Source: Pseudomonas defluvii (GTDB lineage: Bacteria > Pseudomonadota > Gammaproteobacteria > Pseudomonadales > Pseudomonadaceae). From it: 35,413 nt of DNA. The stretch is taken from assembly GCF_001695625.1 (NCBI RefSeq), contig NZ_MBPN01000052.1, positions 1 through 35,413 on the forward strand, in the 5' to 3' direction. Below, piece after piece: positions 28,980 to 35,413 of this stretch. The notes under the pieces were generated by a model that did no database searches, was not told the DNA's origin, and was given only the letters and a program-made list of their open reading frames with translations. How positions within the stretch are numbered: the stretch's first letter is position 1; every line of letters begins with the position of its first letter. The position numbers and the translations under genes are program-made.

Positions 28980-30621
28980 CGTCCAGCAGGGCACACCAGA
29001 GTGGCACGCCCTCCGTTCCAGCTACTTCACCGCTTCGGAGGCGCCCGCGATGATGGGCGCCTCGAAGTACCAGACCCGCACCGATCTGCTGGCGATGAAG
29101 AAAACCGGCATCGTGCCGGAGGTCACCCATCAGCAACAGGCCATCTTCGACCGTGGCCACGCCACCGAGGAACTGGCCCGGCCACTGGTCGAGGAAATGA
29201 TCGGCGAAGAGCTCTACCCCATCGTCGGTACCAGCGGCAACCTGCTGGCATCGATGGACGGCGCAACGATGCTGGGCGATACCCTCTTCGAGCACAAGCT
29301 GTGGAACGAGCGCCTGGTTGCGCAGGTCCGCGCCGGCGAGCTCGAGCCCCATTACTACTGGCAGTTGGAGCAGCAGCTGCTGGTGAGCGGTGCCGAGCGC
29401 GTGATCTTCGTTTGCTCGGACGGCACGCCAGAGAAGTTCGTGCACATGGCGTACCAGCCAATTGCTGGTCGGCGCGAGCAACTGGTGGCCGGCTGGGCCC
29501 AGTTTGAAGAAGACCTCGGCGCCTTCGAGGTGCAAGAGGCCAAGGTCGAGGTCACCGGCGCAGCTCCTGATCAGCTGCCAGCCCTGCGCATCGATGTCAC
29601 CGGCATGGTCATCGCCAGTAACCTGGATGCGTTCAAAGCCCATGCTCTGGGCGTGATCGGCAACATCAACACCCAGTTTTCGACCGACAAGGACTTCGCC
29701 GACGCCGATGCCACTGTGAAGTGGTGCAGCGAGGTCGAGGACAAGCTTAAGGCTGTGAAAGAACACGCCTTGAGCCAGACCGAGAGCATCGACGTGCTGT
29801 TCAAGGCCATCGATGACATCGTGGCAGAGACGAGGCGCAAGCGCCTGGAACTGGAAAAGCTGGTCAAGGCCCGCAAGGACATCATCAGGTCCGATATCGT
29901 CATGGACGCGGCCAAAGCCTTGCAGGACCACATCGACCAGATCAACGTCACGCTCGGCGGCAAGATCCGCATGCCGCGTGTTCACGCTGACTTCGCCGGG
30001 GTCATCAAAGGCAAGCGCACGATCGACAGCCTGAAAGAAGCGGCTGATGCCGAACTCGCCCGGGCCAAGATCGAGGCCAGCCGCATCGCTGACGGCATCC
30101 GGGCGAACCTAAACAGCCTGCGCGAACTGGCGGCCAGCCACGCGTTCCTGTTCCACGATGCCCAGGACCTGGTGCTGAAGGCCAATGACGACCTGGTGGC
30201 GCTGATCAAGGTCCGCATCAATGAGCACGAGCAGGAGCAGCAGGCCGAGCAGCAGCGCCGAGATGCCGAACTTGAACGTCAGCAGGCAGAGCAACAGGCT
30301 GCTCAGCAGCAACCCGTGCAGGAGCAGGTCCAGGCGCAGCCGGTGGTCGAGCAGATCCACAGCCCAGAACCAAAGCCAGCAGCCACGCCGATAACCACGG
30401 CAGCTCAGCCAACAGCCGACGACGGCCAGCGTATCAAGCTTGGCGATATCAGCACGCGCCTGGGCTTCACGCTGACGGCTGACTTCCTGACCTCGCTGGG
30501 CTTCGAGGCAGTAGCCCAGGAACGCTCGGCCAAGCTGTACCGCGCCAGTGACTTCCCCCGCATCTGTGCCGCGCTGATCAACCACATCCAGGCGGTGCAA
30601 GCCAATCGCGCCGCTGCATGA
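28966..30621 (+). CDS. YqaJ-type exonuclease with long C-terminal extension
   Basis: 551 residues. Residues 1-200 form a YqaJ/lambda-exo nuclease: QQGTPEWHALRSSYFTASEA, SMDGATMLGDTLFEHKLWNE (catalytic Asp/Glu/Lys) and YYWQLEQQLLVSGAERV. About 230-420 is a helical coiled coil, then a Gln-rich linker (QQAEQQRRDAELERQQAEQQ), and the last 50 residues form a small C-terminal domain (DISTRLGFTLTADFLTSLGF). The enzyme resects duplex ends to make 3' overhangs for RecT. The extension more than doubles the usual ~200-320 residues and might tether partners. Confidence 0.87.
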   Translation: MQVHNVQQGTPEWHALRSSYFTASEAPAMMGASKYQTRTDLLAMKKTGIVPEVTHQQQAIFDRGHATEELARPLVEEMIGEELYPIVGTSGNLLASMDGATMLGDTLFEHKLWNERLVAQVRAGELEPHYYWQLEQQLLVSGAERVIFVCSDGTPEKFVHMAYQPIAGRREQLVAGWAQFEEDLGAFEVQEAKVEVTGAAPDQLPALRIDVTGMVIASNLDAFKAHALGVIGNINTQFSTDKDFADADATVKWCSEVEDKLKAVKEHALSQTESIDVLFKAIDDIVAETRRKRLELEKLVKARKDIIRSDIVMDAAKALQDHIDQINVTLGGKIRMPRVHADFAGVIKGKRTIDSLKEAADAELARAKIEASRIADGIRANLNSLRELAASHAFLFHDAQDLVLKANDDLVALIKVRINEHEQEQQAEQQRRDAELERQQAEQQAAQQQPVQEQVQAQPVVEQIHSPEPKPAATPITTAAQPTADDGQRIKLGDISTRLGFTLTADFLTSLGFEAVAQERSAKLYRASDFPRICAALINHIQAVQANRAAA

Positions 30622-30636
30622 TCAGGAGCACCTGCC

Positions 30637-30837
30637 ATGGCCAGCCAGACTGTGGAAGAGCTGTACGACCGAGTCGAAGAATTTACGTCCCTGCTTGCCG
30701 CCGCTGAGCTCCACGCAGACGGCTCTTGGGAAGAAGAATTCATCACCAACATGCGGGCCAACTTCAAGCGCCACGGCCCGCGCACCATTCTGAGCGTCCA
30801 CCAGCAGAAGAAGCTGGAAGAGATCGCCAAGTACTGA
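30637..30837 (+). CDS. Hypothetical early protein
   Basis: 66 residues, helical and charged: [20 protein letters not shown] then [20 protein letters not shown] and [18 protein letters not shown] lies upstream of the ATG at 30637 with 13 nt of overlap-free spacing after the exonuclease stop. No family is recognised. It could be a small partner of the flanking recombination proteins. Confidence 0.7.
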   Translation: MASQTVEELYDRVEEFTSLLAAAELHADGSWEEEFITNMRANFKRHGPRTILSVHQQKKLEEIAKY

Positions 30838-30847
30838 GGAATACCGC

Positions 30848-31846
30848 ATGAAATTGGAACATCGCGACATCATTGCGCGCGCACAGCTGCACGGCTGCCT
30901 TCCTTCTGAAATTGCAGGCGAGCTGCTGGAGCACGACCTGGTCAATCTGGTTATCGATCAGATCCCGAACTTTCGCGACTGGAGCGAAAACACCCAGCAA
31001 CTGACCATTGAGCGCGTAACGCTCGGCGTCAAAGATTCGGTCCAAGTGGCAATTCGCACGATTGCAGCCAATGGCGTAGTCACCATCCCGGTGGATATCA
31101 AGCGCGTGCAGGTTGATGCGAAACATATGACGGTCACCGCAACCGTTGACGGCAAGGATCCGAAGAAGCACGACCTTGTCGACCATGCCGGCCACCTTTG
31201 TCTGTTGGTGATGGCTCCAGACAGTTACGACGAAGGGCTTGACGCCATCACCCCAGATCGCGATCAAAAGGAATTCCCGCTCCACGTAAGCGACCTGACA
31301 GGAAGCCTGTTCAGCGAGAAGATTCATGGGTCTGATAAGCAGGAAGATCAGGAACTGCCCGAGGGTCCAGACCCGCTTTACGAAGAAGCGCTGACTTTCG
31401 TGCGCGACACCCGTCGACCGTCAATCTCAGCGGTCCAGCGCCACTTGAAGGTCGGATACAACCGGGCGGCTCGCATGCTCGAGCAGATGGAGGCCGAAGG
31501 CGTTGTAACTCCCATCAACTCCACCGGCGCCCGCGAGGTTATTGCCCAGGCGGAGCTTGATGCCCTGGTGAACGAGGATCGAGGCTCAAGCCCCGAAACC
31601 CTGATCAGCAAGGAATTCGGCGACTTCGACTACGACGACGCCAAGCAACTGATCGTGCTCAAAGCCAACGGAAAGCCGTTCAAGGCCCACTGGGTGCAGA
31701 GCCGCCTGGCCATCAGCAGCGAGCAGGTCACCACCCTGCTGGTGCGCCTGCTCGATGACAAGGTGATCGAGGTGGAAGCAGAGGGCGAGTCGGCCTTGGA
31801 CCACAGTTACAAGGTCGTCGCCACCCTGGAAGACGTGGTCGCCTGA
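30848..31846 (+). CDS. Protein with FtsK-gamma-like winged helix
   Basis: 332 residues in three parts. The first ~150 are a unique alpha/beta region, and an acidic linker ([14 protein letters not shown]) follows. About 176-235 form a winged helix, [58 protein letters not shown], with the layout of the gamma domain of FtsK that reads KOPS and activates XerD. The last ~90 residues include another helical wing-like part. No ATPase motor is present. Possible roles are occupying KOPS or XerD, or helping a phage recombinase; these are inference. Confidence 0.78.
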   Translation: MKLEHRDIIARAQLHGCLPSEIAGELLEHDLVNLVIDQIPNFRDWSENTQQLTIERVTLGVKDSVQVAIRTIAANGVVTIPVDIKRVQVDAKHMTVTATVDGKDPKKHDLVDHAGHLCLLVMAPDSYDEGLDAITPDRDQKEFPLHVSDLTGSLFSEKIHGSDKQEDQELPEGPDPLYEEALTFVRDTRRPSISAVQRHLKVGYNRAARMLEQMEAEGVVTPINSTGAREVIAQAELDALVNEDRGSSPETLISKEFGDFDYDDAKQLIVLKANGKPFKAHWVQSRLAISSEQVTTLLVRLLDDKVIEVEAEGESALDHSYKVVATLEDVVA

Positions 31847-31872
31847 CCGCCAGCCCCCACAGCAACACCCAC

Positions 31873-31896
31873 AGGCGCCTACGGGCGCCTTCTTTT
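31873..31896 (+). terminator. Intrinsic terminator inside the rightward operon
   Basis: AGGCGCC, TACG loop, GGCGCCT then TTCTTTT, 27 nt after the FtsK-gamma-like gene and 20 nt before the exonuclease gene. It would stop unmodified polymerase but be passed by an antiterminated one. Confidence 0.72.
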
Positions 31897-31915
31897 CGAC
31901 TACAGGAAAACCGCC

Positions 31916-32527
31916 ATGTCTCAACTGATCTGCGTCTTCGACACCGAAACCACCGGCTTCCCGCACTGGAAACTGCCGAGCGACGATCCGCGCCAGCCAC
32001 ATCTCGTCGATGTCTGCGCCCTGCTCTACACCCAGGAAGGAGAGCTGGTCGACAGCTTCGAGGCCATGGTTCGTCCGGATGGCTGGGACATCCCCAGCGA
32101 TGTCGCGGCAATCCACGGCATCACCAACGAGATCGCGCTCGAGCACGGGATCCCCGAAGCGCTGGCCGTCGAAGGCTTCCTTGGCATCTGGCGCCGCGCG
32201 GGGCTGCGGGTCGCGCACAACGAGTCATTCGACGCTCGCATGCTGCGGATCGCTCTGAAGCGCTTCAAGGATGCCTGGGTGGCTGAGGACTTCCGCGACG
32301 GCGCCAAGTTCTGCACCGCGATCACGTCAAAGCCGATCTGCCAGCTGCCACCGACCGAGGCAATGAAGGCCACTAACTTCAAGAACAGCTTCAAGACGCC
32401 AACCGTCTCCGAGGCGCTGAAGTTCTTCACCGGAGAAGACCTGGTCGACGCTCACCGCGCCCGCCCCGACGCCGAGGCCTGCGCCCGCGTGTACTTCGCC
32501 ATCCAGGCTTACCAGTCGGCGGCCTGA
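31916..32527 (+). CDS. DEDD-type 3'-5' exonuclease (DnaQ-like)
   Basis: 203 residues with the three exo motifs: I, CVFDTETTGF (D9, E11); II, RVAHNESFDARML (Asp near 105); III, VDAHRARPDAEACARVYFAI (His/Asp near 178-184). It is a stand-alone proofreading-type exonuclease of the kind phages use in replication or nucleotide salvage. GGA 8 nt before the ATG serves as ribosome site. It follows a terminator, so it may be made only with antitermination. Confidence 0.88.
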   Translation: MSQLICVFDTETTGFPHWKLPSDDPRQPHLVDVCALLYTQEGELVDSFEAMVRPDGWDIPSDVAAIHGITNEIALEHGIPEALAVEGFLGIWRRAGLRVAHNESFDARMLRIALKRFKDAWVAEDFRDGAKFCTAITSKPICQLPPTEAMKATNFKNSFKTPTVSEALKFFTGEDLVDAHRARPDAEACARVYFAIQAYQSAA

Positions 32528-32568
32528 CCATCACCGCGCCGGGCGCCTGGCGCCTACCGGAGATTTCC

Positions 32569-33723
32569 ATGGCAGAACACCGCATCCTGGTGGGGGATTG
32601 CATCCAGATGATGCGGACGCTGCCGGATCAATCAGTGCACACCTGCATCACCAGCCCGCCCTACTTCGGGCTGCGCGACTACGGCGTCGATGGCCAGATC
32701 GGCCTGGAGGCCTCCCCGCGTGAATTCATCGACAGCCTGGTCGCCGTCTTCCGCGAAGTGCGCCGCGTGCTGCGGGACGACGGGACGATCTGGGTGAACA
32801 TGGGCGACAGCTATTCCGGCTCATGGGGTGCCCATGGACGGGATGACATGGGGCTTGGCTCGTCCAGCCTGAGCGCCCGCCAGATTGCCGCCAGCGCTCG
32901 GAGGAAGAAGCAAGCCAACCATGACGGGTTCAAGCCGAAGGACCTGATGGGCATGCCGTGGCGTCTGGCCTTTGCCCTGCAGGATGACGGCTGGTTGCTG
33001 CGGCAGGACATCATTTGGGCTAAGCCGAACCCAATGCCAGAAAGCGTGCGCGACCGATGCACCAAGGCCCATGAGTACCTTTTTCTACTTAGTAAGTCAC
33101 CGAAGTACTATTTCGACCAAGACGCGATCCGGGAGCCGGCAAATCTGACAGGCAAGGGATCAGCATCGACGTTCCGGGGCGGCGCCTATGTGGATGGCGC
33201 GACCTTCGACAACTCGAACGGCGGTACCCGAACGGTTTCTGGCAACGTTGTCCCGCGCAACAACGGGGTTGGCTGGGGCCACGGCTATGATGCCGATCCG
33301 AAGCCTCGCACCGTGGGCAGCAAGCGCAACAGCTTTGCCAGGGAGACGAAGTACTCCGGCGGCGACCACGGCCAGACCGGGCAGCATAGACCTGGCCGCG
33401 AAGACATCAACTACGACACCACCCGGAACAAGCGCAGCGTCTGGACGGTGGCCACCAACGGATTTAAAGGTGCGCACTTCGCCACCTTCCCGCCTGACCT
33501 CATCCGGCCCTGCGTCCTGGCCGGCGCCCCGCGCGGTGGCATGGTGCTCGATCCTTTCGGCGGCGCCGGCACCACAGCGCTCGTTGCCATGCAGGAAGGC
33601 CGGAAATCGGTCATCTGCGAGCTGAACCCAGAATATGCCTCCCTTGCTCGACAACGACTCGACCAGGCCAGGGCGAATGGCGCCACACAAATGGACATCC
33701 TTCGAGATGTCTGCACTGCTTAA
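32569..33723 (+). CDS. DNA methyltransferase, beta-class N4-C/N6-A
   Basis: 384 residues. Motif IV, TSPPYFGLRDYG, lies near residue 29 and motif I, DPFGGAGTTALVAMQEG, near 325, with a target-recognition insert between. The catalytic motif before the AdoMet motif defines the beta class; SPPY permits N4-cytosine or N6-adenine transfer. No restriction enzyme is adjacent, so it is an orphan phage enzyme that probably protects the phage DNA from host restriction or alters binding sites. The Gly/Arg/Ser-rich stretch (about 200-300) is the likely target-recognition part. Confidence 0.92.
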   Translation: MAEHRILVGDCIQMMRTLPDQSVHTCITSPPYFGLRDYGVDGQIGLEASPREFIDSLVAVFREVRRVLRDDGTIWVNMGDSYSGSWGAHGRDDMGLGSSSLSARQIAASARRKKQANHDGFKPKDLMGMPWRLAFALQDDGWLLRQDIIWAKPNPMPESVRDRCTKAHEYLFLLSKSPKYYFDQDAIREPANLTGKGSASTFRGGAYVDGATFDNSNGGTRTVSGNVVPRNNGVGWGHGYDADPKPRTVGSKRNSFARETKYSGGDHGQTGQHRPGREDINYDTTRNKRSVWTVATNGFKGAHFATFPPDLIRPCVLAGAPRGGMVLDPFGGAGTTALVAMQEGRKSVICELNPEYASLARQRLDQARANGATQMDILRDVCTA

Positions 33724-33743
33724 CCAACCCTAGCAGGTACCCC

Positions 33744-34058
33744 ATGCATCCACTCGCCAAGCAGGCCCTTGACCGGGCCCGCCAGCCTACCCCTGCGCCT
33801 ATCTTCTCCACGGAGACGGTCCGGGCGAACCAGCCGATCACGCTGCCGGCGATCACCGGTCCCATCAACCACTACATGCGTTTGCAGGCCCGGGCCGAGG
33901 CCATCGCCACGGTGATCGCCATGCACCGCACGCTGGCCGCCACCAACGGGGTGGCGCTAGTGGTGGAACACCTCAAGCGCACGGCATCCGGAAGACCTGA
34001 CAGCCACGTCGCCGGCTACCTCGACATCATCGAGTGGCTGGAGGTAAACGCCAAATGA
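33744..34058 (+). CDS. Hypothetical early protein
   Basis: 104 residues: a Pro-rich N-terminus (RQPTPAPIFSTETVRANQPI), then a helical body (YMRLQARAEAIATVIAMHRT and HVAGYLDIIEWLEVNAK). It starts 20 nt after the methyltransferase stop and ends at a hairpin before a convergent gene. No family is recognised. Confidence 0.66.
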   Translation: MHPLAKQALDRARQPTPAPIFSTETVRANQPITLPAITGPINHYMRLQARAEAIATVIAMHRTLAATNGVALVVEHLKRTASGRPDSHVAGYLDIIEWLEVNAK

Positions 34059-34074
34059 TCGCCCTTCAGGGCGA
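34059..34074. terminator. Possible bidirectional terminator between convergent genes
   Basis: TCGCCCT-TC-AGGGCGA, a perfect 7-bp inverted repeat starting right after one stop codon and ending just before the stop codon of the opposing gene. No strong T-tract, so efficiency is uncertain. Confidence 0.45.
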
Positions 34075-34075
34075 C

Positions 34076-35002
34076 CTACTTGTTAGGCGACCCGAACATT
34101 AAAGGTGAGACGAAACCATCCTTAGTTAGAGGGTATGCGTAATAGATCTCGTCTAGCGAAAATTCAGGAAGCCCCACTAATTCAAAAATTGAAAAGCGAT
34201 TTCCATGCAGCATGTCAAAAATACCAGGCCCAAACTGAGCCACTTGTAGGATATGTAGAGCCGCAGCAGATTGAAGAACACTGAACATGCTCGCATATTC
34301 AAAACTGCCCTCTCGATCATGCTTCACCTTGTTATACGCATCATACCAAGGAATAGATTGCGTTGGCCGCTCAGGACTCCACTCAACAAATGGCTCAAGA
34401 AAAACATCATAGTCCTTTAACTTTACCTTCCACTCCTTAAGACGAAGAGGCTCGCATGTCCAAACATAGTCTTGAGTGCTTAGTCTGCCGATACCCTTAC
34501 CCTTACCATTAGCCTTCAACACTCCAGACCAGCAGGCTTCGATTTCAGTGCACAGCAGAATAAGTAATTCACGGATTCGGTGCCCGTAGGTGCCAGCATT
34601 TCGCTCGCATGGCTCGACAATTCTGAATAGCTCTTTTACCTCTGCGAACAGACTCTCAGAAGCCACTATGCAGCTGTTGTATGTAGAACCATAGACACCC
34701 CGTGGACTAAGCCTATCGTAACCTTCAAAAATTGAGTTCGGAGAATATAACCCGCGCCAAATCCTTGGATGGTATTGCCCAGGCAGCATTGACGACTCAG
34801 TGCCTTCGCCAGAAATCCACACATGACACTGCTGCAAACAAGCCTTAGCTACCGCAGCCCAATCCGTTCCATCAGGCAAATTAAATTTCTGCTCATACCA
34901 GTCACCCATTTGCGGGACATAACAAGTAACGCTTTCGGCAGTAACTACCGCCCATGCCAAATTTCCTTCCGAACTTTTGAATACGTACGTCTTACTCTCC
35001 AT
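34076..35002 (-). CDS. Reverse-strand cargo gene, HEPN-like hints, unrecognised
   Basis: 308 residues, opposite in strand to the surrounding early operon and visibly AT-richer. The start MESKTYVFKSSEGNLAWAVV begins a beta-rich N-terminal domain (about 1-90). The C-terminal half is helical: YGHRIRELLILLCTEIEACW, then IPWYDAYNKVKHDREGSFEY and AAALHILQVAQFG. The NKVKHDR stretch after a long helix recalls HEPN-type proteins, though the RNase motif RxxxxH is not plain. Such isolated, own-promoter genes in prophages often protect the lysogen from other phages. GGGAG upstream of the ATG at 35002 supports the start. Function unproven. Confidence 0.78.
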   Translation of the reverse strand: MESKTYVFKSSEGNLAWAVVTAESVTCYVPQMGDWYEQKFNLPDGTDWAAVAKACLQQCHVWISGEGTESSMLPGQYHPRIWRGLYSPNSIFEGYDRLSPRGVYGSTYNSCIVASESLFAEVKELFRIVEPCERNAGTYGHRIRELLILLCTEIEACWSGVLKANGKGKGIGRLSTQDYVWTCEPLRLKEWKVKLKDYDVFLEPFVEWSPERPTQSIPWYDAYNKVKHDREGSFEYASMFSVLQSAAALHILQVAQFGPGIFDMLHGNRFSIFELVGLPEFSLDEIYYAYPLTKDGFVSPLMFGSPNK

Positions 35003-35052
35003 ATAAACGCTCCCGACTGACAGTAGGCCTTACTCTAACCTGAGGTTCCCTC

Positions 35053-35413
35053 ATGCAGAAAGAAAACCGAGCCAGCAATATCATCAAGATGATCAGTGTG
35101 CCGCGTGACTGGGCTCAGCACTATGCTGATCTGCTGGAAGAGCACTGCGCCTACGAAAAAGCCGAGCAAGTAAACAACTTTCTTGCACAGCCAACCGAGC
35201 AGCACCAGGGCGAACCGGTTGAGCTCGATGCATGGCAACCACTCATGGCAGCAGGCCAGATACAGCTTGGCGACTGGCTCAGCTTCACGGTGGCCGGCAA
35301 GTTCATCTGCGCACAGGCACGGGAGATCTTGAACCCAGGCACCTCCGCCGAGGAGGTTATCTATAACCGCCGACAGAACCACTATTTCGTCACGTCGATG
35401 GCGATCGACGGCA
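35053..35413 (+). CDS. Early protein, cut by the window end
   Basis: The ATG at 35053 has GAGG 8 nt upstream and the frame stays open for 120 codons to the last base. It reads MQKENRASNIIKMISVPRDW, then QHYADLLEEHCAYEKAEQVN and later LGDWLSFTVAGKFICAQARE. It seems soluble and mixed alpha/beta. It resumes the rightward early operon after the reverse-strand cargo gene. No family is recognised, and its C-terminus is missing here. Confidence 0.65.
   Translation, partial: MQKENRASNIIKMISVPRDWAQHYADLLEEHCAYEKAEQVNNFLAQPTEQHQGEPVELDAWQPLMAAGQIQLGDWLSFTVAGKFICAQAREILNPGTSAEEVIYNRRQNHYFVTSMAIDG

Larger units (their letters stand above)
1343..35413. mobile_element. Temperate T7-like/lambda-like mosaic prophage, left part
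   Basis: From a tRNA 3'-end fragment to the window end the sequence holds a nearly continuous phage genome. It has a leftward late block with T7-type portal, scaffold, capsid, tail tubular and core proteins, a lambda-type cI/cro/cII/O/P control region, and a rightward recombination block. No integrase or excisionase is recognisable in the window. The left boundary is set by the att-like fragment; the right boundary lies outside. All expected structural genes appear intact, with no frameshift or insertion sequence seen, so the element may be functional (inference). Confidence 0.93.

Noticed and set aside
28020..29985. Two long minus-strand frames (324 and 359 codons)
   Set aside because: They mirror recT and the YqaJ exonuclease, whose motifs are certain; Leu/Val/Gly-rich antisense composition and no ribosome sites.

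Overview
The window is the left end of an integrated temperate phage in a Pseudomonas-like chromosome (P. putida/fluorescens-type gene content and high GC; genus inferred, not proven). About 1.3 kb of host DNA comes first: an Hsp20 chaperone, a BCAM0308-type zinc-ribbon protein and a clear terminator. At 1343-1365 lies a 23-nt tRNA 3' end on the minus strand (T-loop, half T-stem, acceptor strand, CCA) with nothing tRNA-like upstream of it. This reads as the leftover half of an attachment site, so the prophage runs rightwards and the intact tRNA, and probably the integrase, lie beyond base 35413.

Late region, minus strand, about 22.4 to 1.5 kb, in transcription order: terminator, holin, SAR endolysin, Rz/Rz1; two small proteins, T7-gp8-like portal, Bbp19-like protein, scaffold; capsid, a small structural protein, terminator, T7-gp11- and gp12-like tail tubular proteins, a GNAT protein at the gp13 position, three internal virion proteins; a large ejection protein, TerS and TerL; tail fibre and fibre chaperone. 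The virion is therefore that of a T7-like podovirus. A small secreted Cys-rich protein (8111-8461) is inserted on the opposite strand among the ejection genes.

Control region, about 22.5 to 26.7 kb: lambda-like. cI (plus) faces cro-cII-O-P-rusA (minus). Five copies of an 11-bp operator (CACG-N3-CGTG type) occupy both the cI/cro intergenic region and a second promoter right of cI. The O gene contains a cluster of GGTTGCTGATC iterons, a likely origin. A small membrane protein follows cI.

Right early region, plus strand, 26.65 kb to the end: a P_L-type promoter with a boxA-like leader, a chain of small overlapping ORFs, RecT, a YqaJ exonuclease, a protein with an FtsK-gamma-like winged helix, a DEDD exonuclease and an orphan DNA methyltransferase. 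Then come an AT-richer reverse-strand gene (possible defence cargo) and an ORF cut by the window end.

The most unusual signal is a 19-20 nt palindrome-plus-tail element, GTCGG-N3-CCCGACTATT(T), in five copies of the same orientation at 3.57, 8.08, 17.74, 21.16 and 22.47 kb. Each copy sits at the boundary between functional blocks of the late operon (lysis | head | capsid-tail-core | ejection-terminase | fibre). No T7-type RNA polymerase gene is present in the window.
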